Under the pieces are notes generated by a model. The model saw nothing but the letters and a program-made list of their open reading frames with translations, was not told the origin of the DNA and did not search any database. From Polaromonas sp. (lineage in GTDB: Bacteria > Pseudomonadota > Gammaproteobacteria > Burkholderiales > Burkholderiaceae_C), in assembly GCA_013297865.1 (NCBI GenBank), contig JAAFIP010000014.1, forward strand, positions 1-63,798: a stretch of DNA of 63,798 nt, read 5' to 3'. The position numbers were made by a program, and so were the translations under genes. Positions 8,615-16,169 of this stretch are shown one piece after another; within the stretch, counting starts at the first letter, position 1, and every line of letters starts with the position of its first letter.

Positions 8615-10012
8615 CTACTTAGTCATCAAGGCTTCTATTTCGACAGCTTTCACCGGCACACCCCGACTTATCAACTCACACCCTTTGCCATTCACCACCG
8701 CATCATCCTCAATCCGAATGCCGATGTGGTGAAACTTCTCGGGCACGCCGGGGGCGGGGCGCACGTAGATGCCGGGCTCAATGGTGAGCACCATGCCTTC
8801 GCGCAGGATGCGACTGGGGCGGTTTTTGATGGTTTCATTGCTGAGCGGGTCTTTGCGCTCGGTCGTCTTGTCCAGCTCGCTCAGTTCGTTGTAGCCGCCG
8901 CAGTCGTGCACGTCCATGCCTAGCCAGTGGCCGGTGCGGTGCATGTAGAACTGGAAGTAGGCGCGCGTGTCGATCACGTCTTGTGCGCTGCCGTGTTTGT
9001 CTTTGCTGAGCAACCCCACGTCAAGCATGCCTTGGGCCAGCACTTTGACGGCTGCGTCGTGCGGGTCGATGAAGCGTGCTCCTGGTTTGGTGGCAGCGGC
9101 GGCGGCCTCTTGGCTGGCTAGCACCAGTTCATACAACTCTTTTTGGGCGCCAGTGAACTTGCCGTTGGCGGGGAAGGTGCGGGTGATGTCGCTGGCATAG
9201 CTATCCAGCTCACAGCCTGCGTCGATGAGCACCAGGTCACCGCTTTTCACAGGCGCTACGTCGGCGCGGTAGTGCAGCACGCAGGCGTTGGCTCCGGCGG
9301 CCACAATGCTGCTGTAGGCAGGGTATTGCGAGCCGTGCAGGCGGAACTCGTGCAGCAGCTCGGCGTCCAGGTGGTATTCGCGCACGTCTTTGCCGTCTTT
9401 GATCATGCGGGCGCACAGCTGCATGGCGCGGATGTGGGCACCTGCGCTGATCTGCGCGGCGCGGCGCATGGTGGCGATTTCATGCGCGTCTTTGACCAGT
9501 CGCATTTCGTCCAGGATGCTGCACAGGTCACGCTGCTGCTCGGGGCACAGCGCGCCGTAGCGCACGCGGGCGCGCACCTTGCCCAGCCAGCCGTCAATGC
9601 GGCCCTCTAGCCCCGGGTGGATGGCGAAGGGGTACCACACGGTGTGCTGGTTTTCCAGCAGCTTGGGTAGGTGCTGGTCAAGCTCGGTGTTGGAGTGGGC
9701 GGCGGAGAGGCCCAGCGCCTCGGGCGCGGCCTCGGGGCCCAAGCGGTAGCCGTCCCAGATTTCACGCTCCAGATCTTTAGGCTGGCAAAACAGGGTGGTG
9801 GTGCCGTCCGACTGGATAACCAGGGTAGCGCCAGGCTCGGTAAAGCCGGTGAGGTAGTAAAAGTAGCTGTCGTGGCGGTACAGATAGTCGCTGTCGCGGT
9901 TGCGTGGGCGCTCGAGGGCCGTGGGGATGATGGCGATGCTGTCTTTGCCCAGCTGGGAGGCAACCAGGGCGCGACGCGCGTCGTACAGGGCGTGGGGGGT
10001 GGCGTTGTTCAT
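8615..10012 (-). CDS. pepP: Xaa-Pro aminopeptidase P
   Basis: 465 residues. The N-terminal creatinase-like domain (1-170, with DSDYLYRHDSYFYYLTGF) precedes the pita-bread catalytic domain. The dinuclear metal ligands are visible: Asp in LIDAGCE, Asp in SDITRTF, His in HRTGHWLGMDVHD, Glu in TIEPGIY and Glu in RIEDD. It removes N-terminal residues in front of proline and is cytoplasmic. Its ATG overlaps the stop of the upstream RHH gene (ATGA), so translation is coupled to the toxin-antitoxin pair. Length matches the family. Confidence 0.93.
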   Translation of the reverse strand: MNNATPHALYDARRALVASQLGKDSIAIIPTALERPRNRDSDYLYRHDSYFYYLTGFTEPGATLVIQSDGTTTLFCQPKDLEREIWDGYRLGPEAAPEALGLSAAHSNTELDQHLPKLLENQHTVWYPFAIHPGLEGRIDGWLGKVRARVRYGALCPEQQRDLCSILDEMRLVKDAHEIATMRRAAQISAGAHIRAMQLCARMIKDGKDVREYHLDAELLHEFRLHGSQYPAYSSIVAAGANACVLHYRADVAPVKSGDLVLIDAGCELDSYASDITRTFPANGKFTGAQKELYELVLASQEAAAAATKPGARFIDPHDAAVKVLAQGMLDVGLLSKDKHGSAQDVIDTRAYFQFYMHRTGHWLGMDVHDCGGYNELSELDKTTERKDPLSNETIKNRPSRILREGMVLTIEPGIYVRPAPGVPEKFHHIGIRIEDDAVVNGKGCELISRGVPVKAVEIEALMTK

Positions 10013-10233
10013 GCGGGTAATCCTTGTGCTATGCGCAGCAGCTCCATGCCGCGTTCCACGCGGTTTGCGCCACGCTGCTGGCGCACTTTAAACCGGGTCT
10101 CTGCATCAAACTCTACCAGAGCTTGCGTAGTGAGCTCGTCCAGCAGGCGCGACAGGCTGACGCCTTGTTGCTCAGCCATGGCCTTGAGGCGTTCATGTTT
10201 ATGGTCAGGTAATCGTAATGTCAGCGCACTCAT
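10009..10233 (-). CDS. Ribbon-helix-helix antitoxin-like protein
   Basis: 74 residues. The N-terminal strand ALTLRLPDH and two following helices (HERLKAMAEQQGVSLSRLLDELT) form a ribbon-helix-helix DNA-binding fold, and the C-terminal basic tail probably binds the toxin. The start at 10233 overlaps the PIN gene stop by 4 bp. Likely the antitoxin and autoregulator of the pair. The gene order is toxin first, the reverse of most PIN modules. Confidence 0.75.
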   Translation of the reverse strand: MSALTLRLPDHKHERLKAMAEQQGVSLSRLLDELTTQALVEFDAETRFKVRQQRGANRVERGMELLRIAQGLPA

Positions 10234-10649
10234 GATGACAACTCCTTTAAAAACTCTGGTGGTGTGTTGTACCGCAATAAGGGAAAGCGCAACTCCATGG
10301 ATGCAAAATCCCGTGTGTTCCAAGTCACTATATGGCTCGCGGCCGCGGCCACTGCCAGTTCTACAACATGGTTATCGCCTTCATCACGCAGGTTGGGGCG
10401 CCATGAAAAATAGGTTTTAACCCAGCGGCAACTGCTCAAAAAAATATCCAACAGCTCTTCACGCTGCTCTCGGTGCAAACGGCAGGCCTGAAACAAAGAC
10501 TCGCGCGCCATCACGTCTTCATACTCGGCCAAAAGCGCCGACCCCATTGCTGGCTGCAACTGCCCGTGCAGACACAGCTCCACCACCTGAGCCGACGCGC
10601 CTGTGCCCATGCATGCGCCTACAAATACGTTGGTATCGACCACTATCAT
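10230..10649 (-). CDS. PIN-domain toxin-like ribonuclease
   Basis: 139 residues from the ATG at 10649, giving MIVVDTNVFVGA. Acidic active-site residues of a PIN domain are visible: D5, E42, D92 and D114. It resembles the putative PIN-family toxin component COG1569. It probably cleaves RNA when not held by the RHH partner. A longer start nine codons upstream is possible but breaks the usual PIN N-terminus. It heads the run PIN, RHH, pepP, metallopeptidase. Confidence 0.8.
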   Translation of the reverse strand: MIVVDTNVFVGACMGTGASAQVVELCLHGQLQPAMGSALLAEYEDVMARESLFQACRLHREQREELLDIFLSSCRWVKTYFSWRPNLRDEGDNHVVELAVAAAASHIVTWNTRDFASMELRFPLLRYNTPPEFLKELSS

Positions 10650-10754
10650 GGCTAAATGATAGCTTAAATTCATCATTTTGATATCGTATATGATACCAAA
10701 ATCGGAAATTTACCGGTCTTTAGTCTGAAACAAATCACAGTCCGAACTTATGTT

Positions 10755-11702
10755 TCAGCGCTTTGCCGCAAAGCCCGCAATATCCGCGTTCAAATCAGGA
10801 TGCCCGTCAAAGTGCTCTACGCAAAAGTCTACGAACACGCGCACTCTGGCGGGTAGCTGTTTGCGGCTGGGGTAATGGATATACAGTTGCCAGCCTTCTG
10901 GCACATGCTCTGGCAGCAGGGTTTTGAGCTGACCCTGGCGCAGCGCGTTCAGCGCCACGGGCTGGGGCAGCTGGGCAATGCCGATGCCGTCGATGCACGC
11001 CTGGTGCAGGCTGCGAAAGTCGTTGCACACCAGCCGCCCTGGCAGCTGCAGCATTTGCAGGCTGCGCACGCCATCGCTTTTGGTCTGCATGAAAAACGGC
11101 GTGGCTTGCTCGCGCCCGGTGATTTGCAGCTGCAGCAAGGCGTGTGCTGCCAGCGCGTCCATGCTGGCGGGTGCGCCGTGGGCGGCAATATAGCTGGGCG
11201 CTGCGCACAGCAGCAGGCGCATGGGCCCCAGCGGCCGAGCCACAAAGGCTGCGTCGTTCAGCACGCCTACGCGGATGCCCAAGTCAAATCGTTTGCTGAT
11301 CAGTTGCGCCGGGTCTTCGCTGAGCTCCAGCTCGAGCTGAATCTGCGGATGGCGCTTGAAAAACAGGCTCAGTAGCGGGATCAGGTACAGGTAGGCCACG
11401 GGCGAGGTGACGGTGGCCCGCAGCTTGCCTGCGGCGTGCAGTGCGTCGCTGGCAATGTCTTTGCAGGCCGCATCCAGCTGGGCCAGTGGCCCTTTGCATT
11501 GGTCCCAAAACGCCAGGCCTTCAGGGGTGAGCTGCAAGGCCCGCGTGCTGCGCGCAAACAGGCGCACGCCCAGGCTCTTTTCCAGGCGGCTGATGTTCTG
11601 GCTGACCGCTACGGGGGAGATATCCAGCTCACGCGCAGCAGCCGCAAAGCTGCCCAGCTCGGCAGTGCGGGTGAAGTTCAGGATACCGCGCAGAGATTGC
11701 AT
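10755..11702 (-). CDS. LysR-family transcriptional regulator
   Basis: 315 residues from an ATG at 11702 preceded by GGAGAGG. Residues 1-60 form the HTH (LGSFAAAARELDISPVAVSQ), followed by a linker helix and a type 2 periplasmic-binding-like effector domain with PSRKQLPARVRVFVDF near the end, the CrgA/AaeR-like class. Divergent from the DUF1761 gene and probably its regulator. Effector unknown. Confidence 0.9.
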   Translation of the reverse strand: MQSLRGILNFTRTAELGSFAAAARELDISPVAVSQNISRLEKSLGVRLFARSTRALQLTPEGLAFWDQCKGPLAQLDAACKDIASDALHAAGKLRATVTSPVAYLYLIPLLSLFFKRHPQIQLELELSEDPAQLISKRFDLGIRVGVLNDAAFVARPLGPMRLLLCAAPSYIAAHGAPASMDALAAHALLQLQITGREQATPFFMQTKSDGVRSLQMLQLPGRLVCNDFRSLHQACIDGIGIAQLPQPVALNALRQGQLKTLLPEHVPEGWQLYIHYPSRKQLPARVRVFVDFCVEHFDGHPDLNADIAGFAAKR

Positions 11703-11805
11703 TGTCGAGAACCTCTCCAAAGCAGATCGATTGCAAACTTTTTATGTGGATTGAAATAATTATTACCTCAATTGTGCATGGTGTCTAGTGCTTTTATATT
11801 CAAGT

Positions 11806-11826
11806 CTCTTGTTCATTTGACAAGAG
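11806..11826 (+). promoter_or_regulatory. Inverted repeat in the DUF1761 leader
   Basis: CTCTTGT (11806-11812) and ACAAGAG (11820-11826) form a 7-bp stem with a 7-nt loop followed by TTTT. It lies about 25 bp upstream of the ribosome binding site AAGGAG and could be a LysR site or a leader hairpin. Confidence 0.35.
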
Positions 11827-11858
11827 TTTTACTTTCAATTTAATCAAGGAGTTACACC

Positions 11859-12299
11859 ATGCCAGATATTCAAATCAATGTTCTTGCCTTGCTGGTTGCT
11901 ACCGTTGCGGGGTTCTTTCTCAGCTTTGTTTGGTACACGCCGCTGTTTGGCAAGGCCTGGGCCAAAGAAATGGGCTTTGACCCCGACCACACCCAGCCGC
12001 CCGCAGCCATGGTCAAGTCCTTGTTGATGACTTTGCTGAGCATGTTTTTGATCTCGATGGTGTATTTCAACAATATCGCGGTGTGGACGCCCAGCACTTG
12101 GGGCATCAAAGGCGCAGAGCTGGGCAAGACGTCTCAGGCCCTGCAGGCTGCGATCTTTACCTGGCTGGGGTTCTTTGTATCCAACCTGTTGCTCGGCGTC
12201 GCATGGGAAAAGCGCTCCTGGAAGCTGTTTGCCATCGATGCAGGCTACTACCTGACGTTGCTGCTGATCATGGCCTTCATCATCATCTACATGCGCTGA
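11859..12299 (+). CDS. DUF1761 membrane protein
   Basis: 146 residues with about four membrane segments (6-24, 45-65, 85-105, 118-140). The early WYTPLFGKAW fits DUF1761. Preceded by AAGGAG at good spacing. Function unknown. Transcribed away from the LysR gene, 156 bp apart, with a region containing an AATAATTATT palindrome at 11754-11763 in between. Confidence 0.8.
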   Translation: MPDIQINVLALLVATVAGFFLSFVWYTPLFGKAWAKEMGFDPDHTQPPAAMVKSLLMTLLSMFLISMVYFNNIAVWTPSTWGIKGAELGKTSQALQAAIFTWLGFFVSNLLLGVAWEKRSWKLFAIDAGYYLTLLLIMAFIIIYMR

Positions 12300-12324
12300 G
12301 CGCAGCCCAACCCAGCCCAGTCCA

Positions 12325-13143
12325 TCAAGGCAGCGCAACTGCCTTGAGCTGGATGGGCACTTTAACGATGGATTGCGGCGTGGCCAGATACACTTTAATG
12401 AGTGCGCTGGGTGCAGGGCCGCCAGGAAAGTTGATGGCGGTAAAGCCACCGCTGCTGAACCTGCCCTGGCGCTGCAAAGGCTTGCCTTGGGCGTCCGTCA
12501 CCTCAATGGCCACGATGTCCGTCATATCGCCATTGACCACAAAACCCAATGCCTCCGCGTCCATCGAGCCCGAGAACATCTGCCGCAAGGCTTTGACCAG
12601 ATCACCGCCGTCGTTGGCAGATGCATTGGCTTTGCGCATGTCCTCATACAGGGTTTTGTTCACCGGAATGATGCCTAGCTTGCCGGCCAGTGCAGCGGGC
12701 AGCGGCAGCTTTTTTCCATACAGACTGCTCAAGGGGCCAAAACTCAGCACGGATTTAGCATCCTTGTGCGGCGTGTGCAGCTCAACATAGCCACTGATTT
12801 CCTGCACAGCTTTAGCCTGGCGACTGGGGTTGGCCAGCGACAGCTCCATATCCAAAGTATCGCCTTTGGGCGAGATCACCTCGGCATCGAACGGGGTTTT
12901 GGAAAACTTTTCTTCGCGCAACAGGTTGCGCCCTGTGTCATCCACAGCCTTGTCCAGCTTGACGCGGCGCAAGCCTTTGGAGTCTGCAATGCCTGCACCC
13001 ACCACAGACAATTTAATATCCAAACCTGCAAAAAACTTGCCGGTGGTCCGCTTGTCGCTGATCTCGGATACGGACACCTGTTGTGCACCTGCCGTGCACG
13101 CAGCCCAAGCCAAAGCTAGGGCACTAAGAACGTTCAACTTCAT
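12325..13143 (-). CDS. Secreted protein of unknown function
   Basis: 272 residues from the ATG at 13143. The signal peptide is MKLNVLSALALAWAACTAGAQ, shown here in its entirety, with likely cleavage after AGA. The mature protein is beta-rich with no motif I recognise. It follows the DUF4124 gene on the same strand (11-bp gap with this start, or an overlap if ATGs at 13155/13161 are used), so the two may work together in the periplasm. Confidence 0.65.
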   Translation of the reverse strand: MKLNVLSALALAWAACTAGAQQVSVSEISDKRTTGKFFAGLDIKLSVVGAGIADSKGLRRVKLDKAVDDTGRNLLREEKFSKTPFDAEVISPKGDTLDMELSLANPSRQAKAVQEISGYVELHTPHKDAKSVLSFGPLSSLYGKKLPLPAALAGKLGIIPVNKTLYEDMRKANASANDGGDLVKALRQMFSGSMDAEALGFVVNGDMTDIVAIEVTDAQGKPLQRQGRFSSGGFTAINFPGGPAPSALIKVYLATPQSIVKVPIQLKAVALP

Positions 13144-13154
13144 CTTGTTTGTCA

Positions 13155-13694
13155 TCACCATTTGTTAGGCCCCCATGCACTTTCTGCGATTTTCCAGCTC
13201 CCATTGACGCGCTGGAGCTGGATAAGCCCCTTGGTGGGCTCCAGCAGCTCGGTAGCCATGTTGCGGTATTTGCCAGTGGCTTTGACCACGGCAGTTTGGC
13301 CGTCAGCGCCCAGCTCGCGCGACACGATAACCACCTGCACAGGCGCCACATATTTGATCAAGGCCAGCATTTGGTCGCGCTGTTTGCCAGGTGGCGTTTT
13401 GTCAAACGCATCCGTCTTGGCACTGGTGCGACGCATGGCCTCAAAATCCCCGCGCGCAGCAGCCTCAGAAGCCGCAAGCACCACGTCATCAATGCTGCCG
13501 CCGCCAGAGGCGGGCTTGACGGTGGCGACAGCGGCTTTGCTGCTTGAGGCACAGGGGGTGTCGGTGAAGGTAACTTTGCCTTGGGCATCCACACATTTGT
13601 TCAGCGCCCAAGACGGCGCGGCCGCAAGCCAGAGACAGGCTGCACACAAGGCCACCCAGGCGATGCGATGGACGGGAAGTTGAGGAAGTGTCAT
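13155..13694 (-). CDS. DUF4124-domain secreted protein
   Basis: 179 residues from the ATG at 13694. A signal peptide ends near WALNK, followed by the DUF4124 element KCVDAQGKVTFTDTPC with its two Cys. The rest is a soluble alpha/beta region with a C-terminal NTF2-like flavour (VNGSWKIAESAWGPNKW). DUF4124 proteins are periplasmic with unknown role. The frame is open for 51 more codons upstream, but that stretch is a dispersed repeat copy and is not coding. Confidence 0.75.
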   Translation of the reverse strand: MTLPQLPVHRIAWVALCAACLWLAAAPSWALNKCVDAQGKVTFTDTPCASSSKAAVATVKPASGGGSIDDVVLAASEAAARGDFEAMRRTSAKTDAFDKTPPGKQRDQMLALIKYVAPVQVVIVSRELGADGQTAVVKATGKYRNMATELLEPTKGLIQLQRVNGSWKIAESAWGPNKW

Positions 13695-13750
13695 TTTGTA
13701 ACTGTAGCAGATGCTGCGAGGTACCAAACATACAGCAGTCAGATGCTCTG

Positions 13751-13793
13751 TATTTGATAGCTGCTCCCGCAATATTCTATTGGGCTGGCGCCC
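13751..13793 (+). repeat. Dispersed 40-bp repeat, copy C
   Basis: Forward copy with an A in place of G in the centre (CCCGCAATATTC). It lies between two minus-strand genes, so here it points against transcription. Confidence 0.85.
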
Positions 13794-13851
13794 TGAAACA
13801 GGCTTACCTGTTTTGCGACACGACAAAGCAGATCCAGGGCTGCTCACACTA

Positions 13852-14754
13852 TTATTGCAAGATGAACGTGTAATCTGGTTGGGTAGAGCAAGCTGGCGTA
13901 ACGCTTGCCGTAACTGGCTGGCCGAGCAGGTTGCTTACCTGTAGCAGATATGAAGCGAACTCTGGATTGCTAGCGGTGCAGTTTGAAGCACTACCGCTGA
14001 TAAAACAGATATTTGCCTGCACGGTATTGTCTGCGTCTGTCAGCGCAAGCCCACACTGTGTCGCGCTGCCAATACTTAACGTGGTCCCGCTGAGCGAGCC
14101 CGAACCATTTGTGCTGATCGTTGCGCCGGACGCAGTGTCGAGCGTGCCCCCTGTGCCGGTGCTGTTCGTATTGGGAGTGGTAGCGCCTGTTCCAGCACCG
14201 CTCAAAGTGATGCTGCCCGGGCTTCTGATAACGATACTGCCCGTGTTGTTGCTGTTCAGTTCAACCGACTGAGTGCCTGTGCCAAGGGGTAGGGAATTGG
14301 CAATCACAATCGTGTCTATGTTGCCAGCGATTTGAATGCTGGTGGAACTTCCGGTTTTGATGGCGGTGATCAACGCTTGGCTGGTACCAGAGAGGCTGGT
14401 AGGTAATAGCGTATTGAACACGTCGCCACAAGCTGGAGTGAAAGAATAGGTGGTTGATACCCCCAATTGGCTTGTGACAAGTGTGGCCTGTTGGCTGAGC
14501 TCCGTGTTGCTGATGGAGCAATCAGCCGCCTTGGTGCCAATTTGGCAAATATTGGCTAAAACCTGGGCTTCACTTGATAACGCCAGACCACACTGAGCAA
14601 CTGAAGCGGAATTGGAAGTGGCGGTGCTGCTGAGGTTGGTGTTGGTTTCAGGCGGCGCCGACGAAGCTGCGGTATCGCTGTTTGCGCCACCACCACAAGC
14701 AGTGACAACCAATGTTGCAAGGCATGCACAAATCCAAAGCAAATTTTTTTTCAT
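13852..14754 (-). CDS. Lipoprotein with duplicated four-Cys domain
   Basis: 300 residues. Type II signal peptide with lipobox VTAC (Cys20), then GGGA and a Ser/Thr-rich linker. Two related segments, about residues 55-110 and 233-290, each begin QCGLAL, continue with ANIC, a third Cys and an Asn, and end in a TPAC motif; they look like an internal duplication. Between them lies a Gly/Ser/Thr repeat-rich region (SGSLSGTTLSIG type). Probably an outer-membrane or surface-exposed lipoprotein. Family not recognised. Confidence 0.72.
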   Translation of the reverse strand: MKKNLLWICACLATLVVTACGGGANSDTAASSAPPETNTNLSSTATSNSASVAQCGLALSSEAQVLANICQIGTKAADCSISNTELSQQATLVTSQLGVSTTYSFTPACGDVFNTLLPTSLSGTSQALITAIKTGSSTSIQIAGNIDTIVIANSLPLGTGTQSVELNSNNTGSIVIRSPGSITLSGAGTGATTPNTNSTGTGGTLDTASGATISTNGSGSLSGTTLSIGSATQCGLALTDADNTVQANICFISGSASNCTASNPEFASYLLQVSNLLGQPVTASVTPACSTQPDYTFILQ

Positions 14755-14854
14755 GTGATGCCCGCAGGCCGAGTAAGAAAATGTAATCGAGCTTACTTTA
14801 GCATAGTTAGCCTTGCTGCGAATGGCAAAGCTTTGGTCTGCGCAAAGTCTGCGT

Positions 14855-15640
14855 TCAGGCGTTCAGTTGAGCCAGCCGCTGCGGCGTGCCCACATCCGTC
14901 CACTCACCTTCATACAGCTGTGCGCTGACCAGGCCAGCATCCATGGCGGCGCGCAGCAGCGGGGCTAGGGCGGCTTTCGTGCCTTGGGGGTTACCTGCGG
15001 GGATGTGGCAATAAGGCGGGGCGAACAGAGCGTGTTTGTACAGACCGATGGTGCTGTAGGTATACAGCGTATGGCCTGCGTCTTTGGGCAGATTCAGCGC
15101 CAATCCATCAGGCGACAGACCAAAGTCGCCGTGCGGGTTATGCGGCGGGTTGGGCACCAGCCAGATATGCGCCAGCATGGGGCTGGCGGCAAAGCGGGCG
15201 TAGGCATCGCAGCTGAAGTCAAAGTGCGGGGCGTAAATATCGCCTGCCAGCACCCAGAAGTCTTCCACCAGCTGAGGCAGCGCACGCACAATGCCGCCTG
15301 CGGTCTCCAGCGCGTAGCCAAAGTCTTTTCCTTCGTGTGAATAAGTGAGTGTTAAATGCTCTGAATTTAATAGCTGCTCCCGCGATATTCTATTGGGCTG
15401 GAGGCCTAAAGCACTATCAAAATAGGCCTCAATCTGCTCGCCCAGCCAGGCGGTGTTGACCAACTGATGGTTAAAGCCGTTGGCAGCCAAAGCCTGCATG
15501 GGCCATTGCATCAGCGGCTTGCCGCGTACCTGCAGCAAAGGCTTGGGACAGGTGTCGGTCAGGGGGCGCATGCGCTCGCCGCGGCCAGCAGCGAGGATGA
15601 TGGCCTGGGCTTTGGCAGGCGCGGTCGATGGAGCGGTCAA
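14855..15640 (-). CDS. murU: MurU-like nucleotidyltransferase (N-acetylmuramate-1-phosphate uridylyltransferase type)
   Basis: 261 residues from a TTG at 15640 that overlaps the speH stop (TTGA). The N-terminal signature AIILAAGRGERMRPLTDTCPKPLL is the nucleotide-binding loop of NTP transferases (20-residue core AIILAAGRGERMRPLTDTCP). Later it has LETAGGIVRALP, VLAGDIY and GEWTDVGTPQRL. It most resembles MurU, which activates recycled MurNAc-1-P with UTP; a GlmU-like or mannose-1-P guanylyltransferase role is the alternative. Odd: residues 79-93 are encoded by a dispersed repeat copy inserted in frame before SHEG.. ALETAGG, adding about 15-25 residues. Confidence 0.82.
   Translation of the reverse strand: MTAPSTAPAKAQAIILAAGRGERMRPLTDTCPKPLLQVRGKPLMQWPMQALAANGFNHQLVNTAWLGEQIEAYFDSALGLQPNRISREQLLNSEHLTLTYSHEGKDFGYALETAGGIVRALPQLVEDFWVLAGDIYAPHFDFSCDAYARFAASPMLAHIWLVPNPPHNPHGDFGLSPDGLALNLPKDAGHTLYTYSTIGLYKHALFAPPYCHIPAGNPQGTKAALAPLLRAAMDAGLVSAQLYEGEWTDVGTPQRLAQLNA
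15364..15406 (+). repeat. Dispersed 40-bp repeat, copy D, inside the murU coding sequence
   Basis: Full-length, near-consensus copy (TAGCTGCTCCCGCGATA through GGAGGCC) lying antisense within murU. Read in the murU frame it encodes GLQPNRISREQLLNS without a stop, so the gene stays open. Confidence 0.9.
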
Positions 15641-16014
15641 GTCAGGTGTCCTCGTAGTAGGATGTTGCGCACAGTGTGGCCGGGCTGCAGCAGCGCCAGC
15701 AGCGCATCCATCAATGCATGGGCTTTGGCGCTGTGGTCGCCGCCAAAATTGCACACATACACGTCCAGCGTCACGCCGCGCTGCTCGGGCCAGGTGTGCA
15801 CACACAGGTGGCTTTCTGCCAACAGCACGGTGGCTGTGACGCCGCCGGGCCCTTGCGGTGTGGCAGGAAAGGTGTGAAACAGCTGCGCCACCGCCTGCAG
15901 GCCTGCGGATTGCACGGCGCCCACGCAGGCTGCGCCCAGGCGAGCAGCATCGGTCAGCCAGACGCTGTCGCACTGGCAGTCGGTCAAATCGGCGGTGAGG
16001 TGCAGGCCTTGCAT
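15637..16014 (-). CDS. speH: S-adenosylmethionine decarboxylase proenzyme
   Basis: 125 residues, the size of prokaryotic class 1B AdoMetDC. The self-cleavage site is in LLAESHLCVHTWPE, with Ser68 as the pyruvoyl-forming residue. H73 and C88 keep the spacing of the known catalytic His and Cys. It makes decarboxylated AdoMet for spermidine synthesis. No spermidine synthase is in the window. Its stop overlaps the TTG start of murU. Divergent from tkt. Confidence 0.9.
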   Translation of the reverse strand: MQGLHLTADLTDCQCDSVWLTDAARLGAACVGAVQSAGLQAVAQLFHTFPATPQGPGGVTATVLLAESHLCVHTWPEQRGVTLDVYVCNFGGDHSAKAHALMDALLALLQPGHTVRNILLRGHLT

Positions 16015-16169
16015 AAGTAGTTACTGTAAGGGATGTAGGTACGAAACTTGAACAAACCGCTGCCAGCGGCCCCAGCCAACTGGGGCTGTCCTCGTGACCC
16101 GCTAAAATCTTGGGTTTTCCCCACGCCTTCCATTTCCACCCGGCTGCGGCCTCACGCTTTGAACCTCCC

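Noticed and set aside
13695-13847. N-terminal extension of the DUF4124 gene
   Set aside because: The extension is the translation of repeat copy C; the signal peptide begins at 13694.
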